Part shown: one piece after another, positions 1-6,545 of the stretch
How positions within the stretch are numbered: the stretch's first letter is position 1
Layout of the letters: every line of letters begins with the position of its first letter
Assembly: GCA_024405255.1 (NCBI GenBank)
Contig: JAKSOY010000237.1
Location: 1-6,551, forward strand
DNA from: Kiritimatiellia bacterium
Lineage (GTDB): Bacteria; Verrucomicrobiota; Kiritimatiellia; RFP12; UBA1067
Reading direction: 5' to 3'
Length of the DNA stretch: 6,551 nucleotides
Made by a program: the position numbers and the translations under genes
Notes under the pieces: generated by a model
What the model was told of the DNA's origin: nothing
Databases searched by the model: none
What the model saw: only the letters and a program-made list of their open reading frames with translations

Positions 1-139
1 CATGGATGAATTTGAACATCTCGCGGTCGACGATTTCGTCGAACTCTTCCTGCGTCGGCGTCGTTCCGGCGACACCGGCGAACAAAACCCATGACAAGAC
101 GGCCGAAAAGACCACCACCAAGAAACACTTCATCTTCAT
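1..139 (-). CDS. Secreted protein of unknown function, N-terminal fragment (3' end outside window)
   Basis: Only the first 46 codons are present; the gene continues past position 1. The product begins MKMKCFLVVV and has the form of a Sec signal peptide: two lysines near the N-terminus, a hydrophobic core over about residues 5-20 (FLVVVFSAVLSWVLF), then small residues (AGVAG, 21-25) suited to signal peptidase I. The following TTPTQEEFDEIVDREMFKFIH is polar and acidic, as at the start of a mature exported domain. There is no lipobox cysteine at the cleavage region, so a lipoprotein is unlikely. The start at 139 is preferred because GGGGGAG lies five bases upstream (145-151); a second ATG in the same frame at 133 would drop two residues. 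It follows the antiporter gene by 32 bases with no visible terminator and is probably co-transcribed. The family cannot be named from this fragment. Confidence 0.65.
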   Translation of the reverse strand, partial: MKMKCFLVVVFSAVLSWVLFAGVAGTTPTQEEFDEIVDREMFKFIH

Positions 140-144
140 TCATT

Positions 145-151
145 CTCCCCC
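145..151 (-). promoter_or_regulatory. Ribosome binding site of the partial secreted-protein gene
   Basis: On the minus strand this reads GGGGGAG, five bases before the ATG at 139. It supports that start over the in-frame ATG at 133, and over the out-of-frame ATG at 143, which would be only one base away and would encode an arginine-rich, non-signal-like peptide. Confidence 0.55.
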
Positions 152-171
152 ACTTTAAACCAATTTCTTCA

Positions 172-1974
172 TCAAGGCCTCCGAAGTTTGAGGTTCAGGA
201 CTGTCAGTGTTGCCAGCATCAGGGCGATCGAAACCAGCAGCGCGAGCCACGTAGAATGCAGGAACGGCGCAACGACATACGACACGAACGAGACGCCGGC
301 GACGAGCATCGCATACGGCAGCTGCGTGTTCACATGCACGAGGTGGTTGCACTGGGAGCCGGCCGACGCCATGATGGTCGTATCGGAAATCGGCGAGCAG
401 TGGTCGCCGCAGACGGCGCCCGCCATGCAGGCGGAGACCGCGATGATCGTCATCGCACTGCCCGGGATGGCCGCCAGAACGATCGGGATGAGAATGCCGA
501 AGGTGCCCCAGCTCGTACCCGTCGAGAACGCGAGGACGATGGCGATCAGGAAGATGATCGACGGCAGGAAGCTCGTCAGCCCCGCCGCCGGACCGTTGAT
601 CAGATCGGAGATGAAGATCTTCGCACCGAGCGAATCCGTCATCGTCTTCAGCGTCCAGGCGCAGCAGAGAATCATGATGGCCGGCACCATCGCCTTGAAG
701 CCCTCCGGGAAAGCGTCCATGCAGTCGCGGAACGAAATCACGCGACGGCAGAGATAGAAGACGACGGCGAACACAAGCGCCGTAATCGACCCCAGCACGA
801 GACCGACCGACGCATCGGAATCCGAGAAGGCCTTCATGAATCCCGGATTGCCGCTCCCGAAATAGCCGCCCGAGTAGATCATGCCGATGAGGCAGCACAC
901 GATCAGCACCGCCACCGGGATGACGAGGTCGATCACCTTGCCCTTGTCGTTGCGCGAGAGCGTGTCAGTCGCATGCTCCAACGCACCCAGATCGGGCCGG
1001 CCGGCAGCCGTCGCCTCCTCGTGCTTCTTCATCGGACCGAAACTGAGGCCGGTCACCGCCAGGAAGAACATCGTCACAATCGTCAGAATCGCATAGAAGT
1101 TGTACGGGATCGCATTGATGAAAAGCGAGAATCCGCTTTCCGCACCCGCACCCTTCGCAAAACCCGCCACCGCGGCCGCCCAGGAGGAAATCGGCGCGAT
1201 GATGCAAATCGGCGCCGCCGTCGCATCGATCAGATACGCGAGTTTCGCACGCGACACCTTCTTCGCATCGGTCACCGGACGCATCACGGACCCCACAGTG
1301 AGGCAGTTGAAATAGTCGTCCACGAAGATCAACATACCGAGGATGATCGTCGAGACCTCTGCACCCACGCGGCTCTTGATATGCGTCTGCGCCCAACGTC
1401 CGAACGCGGCAGAGGCACCCGTCTTGTTCATCATCGCCACCAGTGCGCCGAGCAGGACAAGGAAGAGCAGGATGCCGATGTTGTAGGGATCGGCGATCGA
1501 CTTGACAAAACCGGTCTGCATCACGTGCGTGAGCATGCCCTCTAAACTCAACCCCGCGTAGAGGAAGCCGCCCGAGACAATGCCGATGAAGAGCGACGAA
1601 TAGACTTCCTTCGTGAAGAGCGCGAGCAGAATCGCCAAGAGCGGCGGGAAGATCGCCCACCAGGTTCCATAGACGTGGTTTCCCTGCCGAACGGTCAGAA
1701 GCGCACGCTTCTCGTGTTCCTTGAACTTCTTGTCGTACTGCACATTGGCGGCATAGGCATCGACATAGTCTTTCGCGCATTTCACGTCATCCTTGGCCGC
1801 AACCGCCGCAAGGTCATAGACATTCGTCGCGACGCCGTCGTCACCCGGTACGCACACCGTCACCTTGAGCGACTCCGTCGCCTTCGTTTCGGCTTGCACC
1901 TTCTCCGCCGCACAGACACGACCTGCCGCCAGCACAGTGGCCACCATCAGAAAGACCCTCAAGAAACCCAGCAT
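172..1974 (-). CDS. NhaC-family Na+/H+ antiporter with secreted N-terminal extension
   Basis: The 600-residue product is a polytopic inner-membrane protein of the NhaC family (Na_H_antiporter, PF03553), which exchanges internal Na+ for external H+; some relatives exchange organic anions such as malate and lactate. Family signatures are FVDDYFNCLTVGS (217-229), the STGTSWGTFGILIP stretch (484-497) and GDHCSPISDTT (523-533). About a dozen hydrophobic segments run from residue 105 to 594, with a hydrophilic loop at roughly 312-346. Unusually, the membrane core is preceded by a signal-peptide-like segment (MLGFLRVFLMVATVLAAGRVCAAE) and about 80 polar residues (24-104) carrying C41 and C66, which would lie outside the membrane. 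The start at 1974 is set by AAGGAG six bases upstream; the frame stays open upstream, but only by running into the end of the methyltransferase gene. It lies 40 bases after rsmB and 32 before the secreted-protein gene. Family assignment is firm; the transported ion is inferred. Confidence 0.9.
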   Translation of the reverse strand: MLGFLRVFLMVATVLAAGRVCAAEKVQAETKATESLKVTVCVPGDDGVATNVYDLAAVAAKDDVKCAKDYVDAYAANVQYDKKFKEHEKRALLTVRQGNHVYGTWWAIFPPLLAILLALFTKEVYSSLFIGIVSGGFLYAGLSLEGMLTHVMQTGFVKSIADPYNIGILLFLVLLGALVAMMNKTGASAAFGRWAQTHIKSRVGAEVSTIILGMLIFVDDYFNCLTVGSVMRPVTDAKKVSRAKLAYLIDATAAPICIIAPISSWAAAVAGFAKGAGAESGFSLFINAIPYNFYAILTIVTMFFLAVTGLSFGPMKKHEEATAAGRPDLGALEHATDTLSRNDKGKVIDLVIPVAVLIVCCLIGMIYSGGYFGSGNPGFMKAFSDSDASVGLVLGSITALVFAVVFYLCRRVISFRDCMDAFPEGFKAMVPAIMILCCAWTLKTMTDSLGAKIFISDLINGPAAGLTSFLPSIIFLIAIVLAFSTGTSWGTFGILIPIVLAAIPGSAMTIIAVSACMAGAVCGDHCSPISDTTIMASAGSQCNHLVHVNTQLPYAMLVAGVSFVSYVVAPFLHSTWLALLVSIALMLATLTVLNLKLRRP

Positions 1975-1980
1975 TTTCGA

Positions 1981-1986
1981 CTCCTT
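1981..1986 (-). promoter_or_regulatory. Ribosome binding site of the NhaC-type gene
   Basis: AAGGAG on the minus strand with a six-base spacer (TCGAAA) before the ATG at 1974. It fixes the start so that the protein begins with its signal peptide. The longer open frame reaching back to 2190 would add 72 basic residues overlapping the rsmB coding sequence. Confidence 0.8.
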
Positions 1987-2014
1987 ATTTCTTTCCGTTG
2001 AAACCAAGATCAGC

Positions 2015-3214
2015 TCATTGCTTCGCTCGGACAAGCGCGCACGCGAAAGCGCCGTCATGGCCGCTGTCACACGGCACCGACGAGAATCGGCCCGCCTCCG
2101 TGAAATCAGGGTGCGCCGCAAGAAACGCGGCGATCTGCTCTTCGTTTTCTTCGGGCTCATTCGAGCAGGTCGAATAGACCAGGCGTCCACCCGGCGCCAC
2201 CTGCCGCGAAGCGGACTCGAGAATCTCGGCCTGCAGGCCTGTCAGCTGCTTCAGATGCTCGCCTTCCCAGCGCCACCGCGCATCGGGCCGCCGCCTCAGC
2301 ACGCCCGTATTGCTGCACGGCGCGTCGACCAGCACGCGGTCGAACAACGTCGCGGCCGCCACACCTTGCACGGCCTCGACCCAGTCCAGCTGGAGACGGG
2401 ACAGATTCGTCTGCAGACGCGTCAAGCGGCGCGGATTGACTTCCTGTGCGACGAGACGGCCCTTCCCGTTCAACCGCCACGCGATCTGGACGGTCTTGCC
2501 GCCCGGTGCCGCGCAGAAGTCCAAAACCGACTGCCCCGGTTCCACCGCAAGCAGATCGACCGCTCCCGCCGTCGCGGGATCCTGCACGATAAAAGCGCCT
2601 TCGCGATAGCCGGCGACATCCATCACCTTCTGTCCGCGCGGCAGCCGCGTGTAGGGTTCACGTACGGCTCCGGCTTCATCCAGGGTCCCGGGACGCCACG
2701 CGAGCCAAGTCTCCGCCGGTTCGTTATGCCATTTCGCAAGCTGTTCGGCCTTCTCTTCGCCATAGCGGGCCACCCAGCGCTTGACGAGCGCATTGGGATA
2801 GCTCTCGCGCGTCGCGAGCGACGACGACGCCAGCAGCGACTCGAATTCCGCCCGCCGCCGGATGAGATTGCGCAACACGCCATTCACCACGCGATCAAGG
2901 CGTTTGTCCTGTCCGCTCATCTTCGCGGCGGCCACGGTTTCGTTCACGGCGGCGAAATCCGGCACGTCGGGCATATAGAGAATCTGCGCGGCACCCACGA
3001 GGACGAGCGCCTCGAGCTCGCCCTTCGGCCACGTCTTCATCAACTCACCCAGCACGAGGCGGAGCGGACGGAACCGCCGCACCACTGTGTAGACAAGGTC
3101 CTGCACGAACGCACGGTCCTCGCCCTGCTGGGGCAGCAGCTCATTCGGAAATTCATGCGCCGCCAACCAGCGGGCGACAATAAAAACGGCGGTTCGGCGG
3201 CTATTCGTTTTCAT
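2015..3214 (-). CDS. rsmB: RsmB/NOP-type 16S rRNA (cytosine-5)-methyltransferase
   Basis: The 399-residue cytosolic enzyme is expected to methylate a 16S rRNA cytosine at C5 (C967 in E. coli) using S-adenosylmethionine. The N-terminal ~130 residues resemble the NusB-like RNA-binding domain of RsmB (Sun/Fmu), including the VNGVLRN stretch at 110-116. The C-terminal half is the Rossmann methyltransferase domain: SAM-binding motif I CAAPGGKT (234-241), motif IV DAPCS with C300, the downstream ARWRW (312-316), and motif VI YSTCS with C350. Both cysteines of m5C RNA methyltransferases are present: in this family the TC cysteine attacks the base and the PC cysteine assists release. Length is a little short of E. 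coli RsmB (about 429). The ATG is one base after the TAG of the mraY-like gene, with no clear Shine-Dalgarno, which suggests translational coupling. The RsmB assignment rests on the NusB-like domain; a paralogue with another target cytosine is possible. Confidence 0.9.
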   Translation of the reverse strand: MKTNSRRTAVFIVARWLAAHEFPNELLPQQGEDRAFVQDLVYTVVRRFRPLRLVLGELMKTWPKGELEALVLVGAAQILYMPDVPDFAAVNETVAAAKMSGQDKRLDRVVNGVLRNLIRRRAEFESLLASSSLATRESYPNALVKRWVARYGEEKAEQLAKWHNEPAETWLAWRPGTLDEAGAVREPYTRLPRGQKVMDVAGYREGAFIVQDPATAGAVDLLAVEPGQSVLDFCAAPGGKTVQIAWRLNGKGRLVAQEVNPRRLTRLQTNLSRLQLDWVEAVQGVAAATLFDRVLVDAPCSNTGVLRRRPDARWRWEGEHLKQLTGLQAEILESASRQVAPGGRLVYSTCSNEPEENEEQIAAFLAAHPDFTEAGRFSSVPCDSGHDGAFACALVRAKQ

Positions 3215-3215
3215 A

Positions 3216-4337
3216 CTAGCGGATCTTGACGAAGAGGATGAGGAGCACCGGCATCAGGAAAGCCTGAAGCAGCATAAAACGCATCAGCACCTGCGCGTTG
3301 GTCCACTTCAGCGTCTTCTTACAGTGATCATGCAGCGGGAAGCGAACAGCCTGCAGCAGTTTCACGAGGAAGAACTTCTTCTTTTCCTGCTCGGGTTCCA
3401 GCATCGAAGGCGGTCGCACCTCGAGTCCGCACTTACGAAGCACGCGCAGCAGAATCAACTTGACGAGTCCGCCGCCGCCGTTCACCAGCACCACCGGCGC
3501 AAATGCGATCACCAGAAACGGATTGCCCGTCACCAGCACGCCCGCGCCCAGCAGGAGGCCGAGGAAACGCGACCCCGCATCGCCCATCAGCACCTTCGAC
3601 GGTTCCGCATTCCACCAGAGGTAGCCGGCGAATCCGCCCGAAACCGTCATCTGCAGAATCGCCCAGCGCACGGCGAGGTAGTTATGCGGCACATTCAAAT
3701 ACTCGGCCATTCGCCAGTTGCCGATGACGACGTACAGAAGCGCCGACAGCGATACAAGCGAAATCAGCGTCAACGACCCCGCAAGGCCGTCCACGCCGTC
3801 CGAGCAATTCGTCGCATTCATCACGATGAACAGCACAAAGCCCATGCTCGGGATGTAAAGCCACCAGGGCAGAACCCATTCGCCTTTGAAAAACGGCACC
3901 CACACCTTCCCGCCGAGGGCCGACCACACGAACAGGGCCACACCGAGGCAGACGAGAACATCCAGCAGGCCCTTCTTCAATTCTCCCCACGGATGTTCCG
4001 ATCGGTCGTCAAGATAGCCGAACGCCATCGCGATGTAGAGGCAGAGCATCATCCCCAACACGGGCACCGAAAGCGGCGTCACCAGCAAGGCCACGGGCAG
4101 GATCAGGAGTGTCACCCAAAGTCCCGTTCCCGTCGGCTTGCCGGCCGACGTCATTCCGTCTTTTCCGAGGATTGCCTTTCCGTGGTCACGCGGCGAGAAC
4201 CGACACAAGACCGGCAAGAGGAAGACGACCGCAAGAGCCGCGAGCAGCGTCCCCGCCGCGAACAGCAGCGCGTGCGAACGCAACAGTCGGAAAGGCCCCC
4301 AGAACTGTTCGAGATAGGATGCGAGCGTGTAGAACAT
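3216..4337 (-). CDS. mraY: MraY-like phospho-N-acetylmuramoyl-pentapeptide transferase (divergent)
   Basis: The 373-residue membrane protein belongs to the polyprenyl-phosphate phosphosugar transferase superfamily (MraY/WecA, PF00953). MraY moves phospho-MurNAc-pentapeptide from UDP to undecaprenyl phosphate, making lipid I on the cytoplasmic face of the membrane. About ten hydrophobic segments are visible. Conserved elements are KDG (59-61), KPTGTG (67-72, matching the TPTMGG region), the aspartate pair GYLDD (D110, D111), NATNCSDGVDGLAG (174-187), MGDAGS (D253) and FPLHDH (333-338) followed by a MraY-like C-terminal helix (QVLMRFMLLQAF). Oddities: the usual HHH is HDH, the VETLSV-type stretch reads VNGGGG (285-290), and about 20 extra residues rich in Glu and Lys (around 303-325) precede the histidine motif. 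The start is fixed by the in-frame iorB stop nine bases upstream. Neighbours are iorB and rsmB rather than mur genes. The histidine motif favours MraY over WecA, but substrate is not proven. Confidence 0.8.
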   Translation of the reverse strand: MFYTLASYLEQFWGPFRLLRSHALLFAAGTLLAALAVVFLLPVLCRFSPRDHGKAILGKDGMTSAGKPTGTGLWVTLLILPVALLVTPLSVPVLGMMLCLYIAMAFGYLDDRSEHPWGELKKGLLDVLVCLGVALFVWSALGGKVWVPFFKGEWVLPWWLYIPSMGFVLFIVMNATNCSDGVDGLAGSLTLISLVSLSALLYVVIGNWRMAEYLNVPHNYLAVRWAILQMTVSGGFAGYLWWNAEPSKVLMGDAGSRFLGLLLGAGVLVTGNPFLVIAFAPVVLVNGGGGLVKLILLRVLRKCGLEVRPPSMLEPEQEKKKFFLVKLLQAVRFPLHDHCKKTLKWTNAQVLMRFMLLQAFLMPVLLILFVKIR

Positions 4338-4343
4338 AGTATG

Positions 4344-4934
4344 TTACTTCGTGACGGCCGCACGACCCAAGGCGAACGCCTTCTTGTTGAGGTCCAGCAG
4401 CTTGGCCTTCGGACCCGTGAAGCTCTCTTCCATCGCCTTCACCCACTGCGACTCCTTGAACGGCGTCAAAGCGGACAGCGCACCGGCGATCACCATGTTC
4501 ATCGTACGGGCATTGCCCACCTCTTCGGCCAGCTTCGCCGCGTCGATCACGAACGCTTCCGGGAACGCCTTCGCGAGACGCGTCTCGAAATCCGTCACCG
4601 GCTGCTGGAGTCCGCTCGAAACCGTCACCGGCACGAGATCGATGTTGTTCATCAGCACCTTGCCGTCCTTCGCGAGGAAATGCTTCCAGCGCAGCGCCTC
4701 CAGGCGGTCGAACGCCACGAGGATGTCGCTCTGGCCTTCCGGAATGATCGGCGAATGGACTTCCGTGCCGAAGCGCACGCTCGAAATCACGCTGCCGCCA
4801 CGCTGGGCCATGCCATGGATTTCGCTCTTCTTCACATCCATCCCGGCGATCGTCGCCGTCCGCGCAAGCATATTCGCCGTCAGCAGGATGCCCTGGCCGC
4901 CGACACCAACGAGAGAAACATTGAACGTCTTCAT
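4344..4934 (-). CDS. iorB: Indolepyruvate:ferredoxin oxidoreductase, beta subunit
   Basis: The 196-residue protein is the small subunit of IorAB, which oxidatively decarboxylates aryl-pyruvates (from Trp, Phe, Tyr transamination) to aryl-acetyl-CoA and reduces ferredoxin. It is a gamma-type domain of the 2-oxoacid:ferredoxin oxidoreductases (PF01558). It shows the N-terminal GVGGQGIL (10-17) and the SEIHGMAQRGGSV block (38-49) that is a hallmark of IorB, and its length is normal for the family. The start at 4934 is chosen because AAGGAG lies eight bases upstream; the frame is open back to 5012, but that would overlap the NifU-like gene. The catalytic alpha subunit, carrying thiamine diphosphate and 4Fe-4S clusters, is normally encoded next to it but is absent here. 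The stop is six bases from the mraY-like start. A subunit of a related 2-oxoacid oxidoreductase is the main alternative. Confidence 0.88.
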   Translation of the reverse strand: MKTFNVSLVGVGGQGILLTANMLARTATIAGMDVKKSEIHGMAQRGGSVISSVRFGTEVHSPIIPEGQSDILVAFDRLEALRWKHFLAKDGKVLMNNIDLVPVTVSSGLQQPVTDFETRLAKAFPEAFVIDAAKLAEEVGNARTMNMVIAGALSALTPFKESQWVKAMEESFTGPKAKLLDLNKKAFALGRAAVTK

Positions 4935-4942
4935 TTGAAATT

Positions 4943-4948
4943 CTCCTT
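4943..4948 (-). promoter_or_regulatory. Ribosome binding site of iorB
   Basis: AAGGAG on the minus strand, eight bases before the ATG at 4934, inside the 19-base gap after the NifU-like gene. It decides the iorB start over upstream in-frame codons that lie within the preceding gene. Confidence 0.75.
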
Positions 4949-4953
4949 GTTTT

Positions 4954-5178
4954 TTATTCAGCCCGCTCGACCGTGAGTTCCGGATCGATTTCCTGAAGCT
5001 TGGACTCCACACCCTGCTTCAACGTCATCATCGCGTAGGGGCAGCTTCCGCAATGGCCCGTCAACTTGAGCGTCACGACCTTGCCTTCCATTTTCACGAA
5101 TTCAAGATCGCCGCCATCCGCCTGCAGCATCGGACGCAGCAGTTCAAGAGATTCCTTCACCTGTTCTTCGAGTGTCAT
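4954..5178 (-). CDS. NifU C-terminal-type Fe-S cluster scaffold protein
   Basis: The 74-residue product is a stand-alone NifU C-terminal domain (PF01106), a small cytosolic protein that holds a transient Fe-S cluster and passes it to apo-proteins. It matches the domain along its whole length: LRPMLQADGGDLEFV (14-28), then LTGHCGSCPYAMMTLKQGVE (39-58) with the cluster-binding CxxC at C43 and C46. It lacks the N-terminal IscU-like and central ferredoxin-like domains of full NifU, as is usual for these short proteins. The ATG has AAGGA seven bases upstream (5186-5190). It is 28 bases after hisD and 19 before iorB. Lying beside an enzyme whose partner subunit carries Fe-S clusters, it may help mature that complex, but general housekeeping Fe-S assembly is equally possible. 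No cysteine desulfurase or other suf/isc gene is in the window. Confidence 0.92.
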   Translation of the reverse strand: MTLEEQVKESLELLRPMLQADGGDLEFVKMEGKVVTLKLTGHCGSCPYAMMTLKQGVESKLQEIDPELTVERAE

Positions 5179-5185
5179 TGTCGTT

Positions 5186-5190
5186 TCCTT
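5186..5190 (-). promoter_or_regulatory. Ribosome binding site of the NifU-like gene
   Basis: AAGGA on the minus strand, seven bases before the ATG at 5178, within the 28-base hisD-nifU-like gap. The gap contains no hairpin that would act as a terminator. Confidence 0.6.
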
Positions 5191-5206
5191 TTAGCTTCTA
5201 GACTTT

Positions 5207-6508
5207 TCAACTTTCAAACCGAATGCTCGCGGCGCGACCGTGCGCATCAAGTCCTTCCACCTGCGCGAAGGCGGCAATCGTCTCCTTCGTCTCGGCGAGG
5301 TCCTTCTGCGTGAATGCCACATACGAGTGGCGCCGCCGGAAGTCGTCCGGCGTGAGGCCGTTGAACATGTTCGCCGCGCCTCCCGTCGGCAGCACGTGAG
5401 AGGGGCCCGCCACGAAGTCGCCGGCGGATTCCGGCGTCCACGCGCCGGCGAACACCGCGCCGGCCGCACGCACGCCCTTCATCAGCTTGAGCGCATCCTT
5501 GCACATGATTTCGAAATGCTCCGGCGCGAACCGGTTCACGAGTTCAAGTCCTTCCTGCAAGGTCGGCGTCACGCAGAACAGCACGCCGTCGCGGTCGAAG
5601 ACACGCTGAATCAGCGCCTTGCGCGACAGCGTCTCGGTCTGGGCGAACATCTCCTTCTGCACCTCGGCCGCGAACTTCGCATCGTGCGTCACCAGGAGGC
5701 TCTTCTCCCAGCCGGACCCGTGTTCGGCCTGCGAGAGCAGGTCCGCCGCCACCCACTTGGCCGGTACCGAACCGTCCGCCAGCACCGCGATTTCGCTCGG
5801 ACCCGCCACCTGGTCGATGCCCACGTAGCCGTAGACCTGGCGCTTGGCCGCCGTGACAAATGCGTTGCCCGGGCCCACGATCTTCTGCACCTTCTTGACG
5901 CTCTTCGTACCGAACGCCATCAACCCGATCGCCTGGATGCCGCCCACGCGGTAGACTTCCGTGGCACCCGCGAGCTTGAGCGCATAGAGCAGCACCGAAT
6001 TCGGCGTACCCGTCGGACCCGCCGGCGTGCAGGCGACGATTTCCTTCACGCCCGCCGCCTTGGCCAATGTCACCGTCATCACGCTCGTCGACGCCAGCGG
6101 CGCCGTTCCACCCGGCACATACACACCCACGCGGTCCATCGGCGAATAGAACTCGCCCGCCGTACCGCCTCGCGGCGTCTTCATCGTCCACGGCGCCTTG
6201 AGCGACGCCTTGGAAAACTTCATGACGCGCCGATAGGCGTCCTTCACCGCCTTCTTCAGCGCAGGCGCCACCTGCGCCTCGGCTGCAGCGAGTTCCTTCT
6301 CCGACACGCGGAACTGCTTGGCCGTCAGCTTCGCACCTTCGAACTTCTCGACATAACGCGCGACAGCCACATCGCCCTCCGCGCGAATCGCAGCCAACAC
6401 CTCCGCAGCGGCCTTTTCGGCCTCCTCGGGGAATGCGCTACGCGCGAGGAACTTCGTGACGTACTTGCTCTGCGGCTTCTCTGCCGACCATTCGACGATA
6501 CGAACCAT
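5207..6508 (-). CDS. hisD: Histidinol dehydrogenase
   Basis: This 433-residue cytosolic Zn enzyme performs the last two steps of histidine synthesis, oxidising L-histidinol to L-histidine with two NAD+. Its length is almost identical to E. coli HisD (434). Family blocks are VGVYVPGGTAPLASTSVMT (127-145), KIVGPGN (209-215), QVAGPSEIAVLAD (233-245), LLSQAEH (257-263), NRFAPEHFEI (325-334) and SAGDFVAGPSHVLPTGG (361-377). By alignment with the E. coli enzyme the zinc ligands are Q260, H263, D364 and H423, and the catalytic pair E330-H331; all are present, so the enzyme should be active. The start is secure: an in-frame TAG lies at 6524-6526, and only this ATG lies between. The Shine-Dalgarno is weak (GAAGAG, 6513-6518, four bases from the ATG). 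It appears to be the first gene of the unit and no other his gene is in view. Confidence 0.97.
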   Translation of the reverse strand: MVRIVEWSAEKPQSKYVTKFLARSAFPEEAEKAAAEVLAAIRAEGDVAVARYVEKFEGAKLTAKQFRVSEKELAAAEAQVAPALKKAVKDAYRRVMKFSKASLKAPWTMKTPRGGTAGEFYSPMDRVGVYVPGGTAPLASTSVMTVTLAKAAGVKEIVACTPAGPTGTPNSVLLYALKLAGATEVYRVGGIQAIGLMAFGTKSVKKVQKIVGPGNAFVTAAKRQVYGYVGIDQVAGPSEIAVLADGSVPAKWVAADLLSQAEHGSGWEKSLLVTHDAKFAAEVQKEMFAQTETLSRKALIQRVFDRDGVLFCVTPTLQEGLELVNRFAPEHFEIMCKDALKLMKGVRAAGAVFAGAWTPESAGDFVAGPSHVLPTGGAANMFNGLTPDDFRRRHSYVAFTQKDLAETKETIAAFAQVEGLDAHGRAASIRFES

Positions 6509-6545
6509 TACACTCTTCTTTCTCTACTGTTAAAATTGAACTAAT

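Larger units (their letters stand above)
1..6538 (-). other. Predicted polycistronic transcription unit
   Basis: All seven genes point the same way with gaps of 28, 19, 6, 1, 40 and 32 bases in transcription order. None of these gaps contains an inverted repeat followed by a U-run. A candidate -10 element sits just upstream of the first gene. Co-transcription is an inference from spacing; internal promoters inside coding sequence cannot be excluded, and the unit continues beyond the left edge. Confidence 0.6.

Noticed and set aside
155..898. Minus-strand open frame in another phase within the antiporter gene
   Set aside because: It lies within the nhaC coding sequence in a different phase, lacks a ribosome binding site and gives a translation rich in Arg, Asp and Gly rather than membrane segments.
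91..1545. Long plus-strand open frame opposite the antiporter gene
   Set aside because: Its translation is dominated by Arg, His, Asp and Glu with no recognisable domain, which is what the antisense of a GC-rich coding sequence gives. The minus-strand gene there has clear NhaC motifs.
1912..1974. Possible lipoprotein signal on the antiporter (C21)
   Set aside because: The residues before C21 are GRV, which do not fit the lipobox that needs Gly, Ala or Ser just before the cysteine; a signal peptidase I site after VCA or CAA fits better.
1865..3229. Long plus-strand open frame opposite rsmB
   Set aside because: Arg/His-rich, low-complexity translation with no motif; the opposite strand encodes a complete methyltransferase with all catalytic motifs.
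3324..4976. 550-codon plus-strand open frame opposite the mraY-like and iorB genes
   Set aside because: It spans two well-supported minus-strand genes and their junction, and its translation is Arg/His/Gln-rich without domain character. GC-rich codon bias leaves such antisense frames open.
5179..5206. Possible terminator between hisD and the NifU-like gene (TCTAGA palindrome)
   Set aside because: The six-base palindrome has no loop and no stable stem, and is not followed by a U-run; the gap is filled mainly by the ribosome binding site.
5240..6544. 434-codon plus-strand open frame opposite hisD
   Set aside because: It mirrors hisD almost exactly and has no recognisable features, whereas hisD is complete with all metal and catalytic residues.
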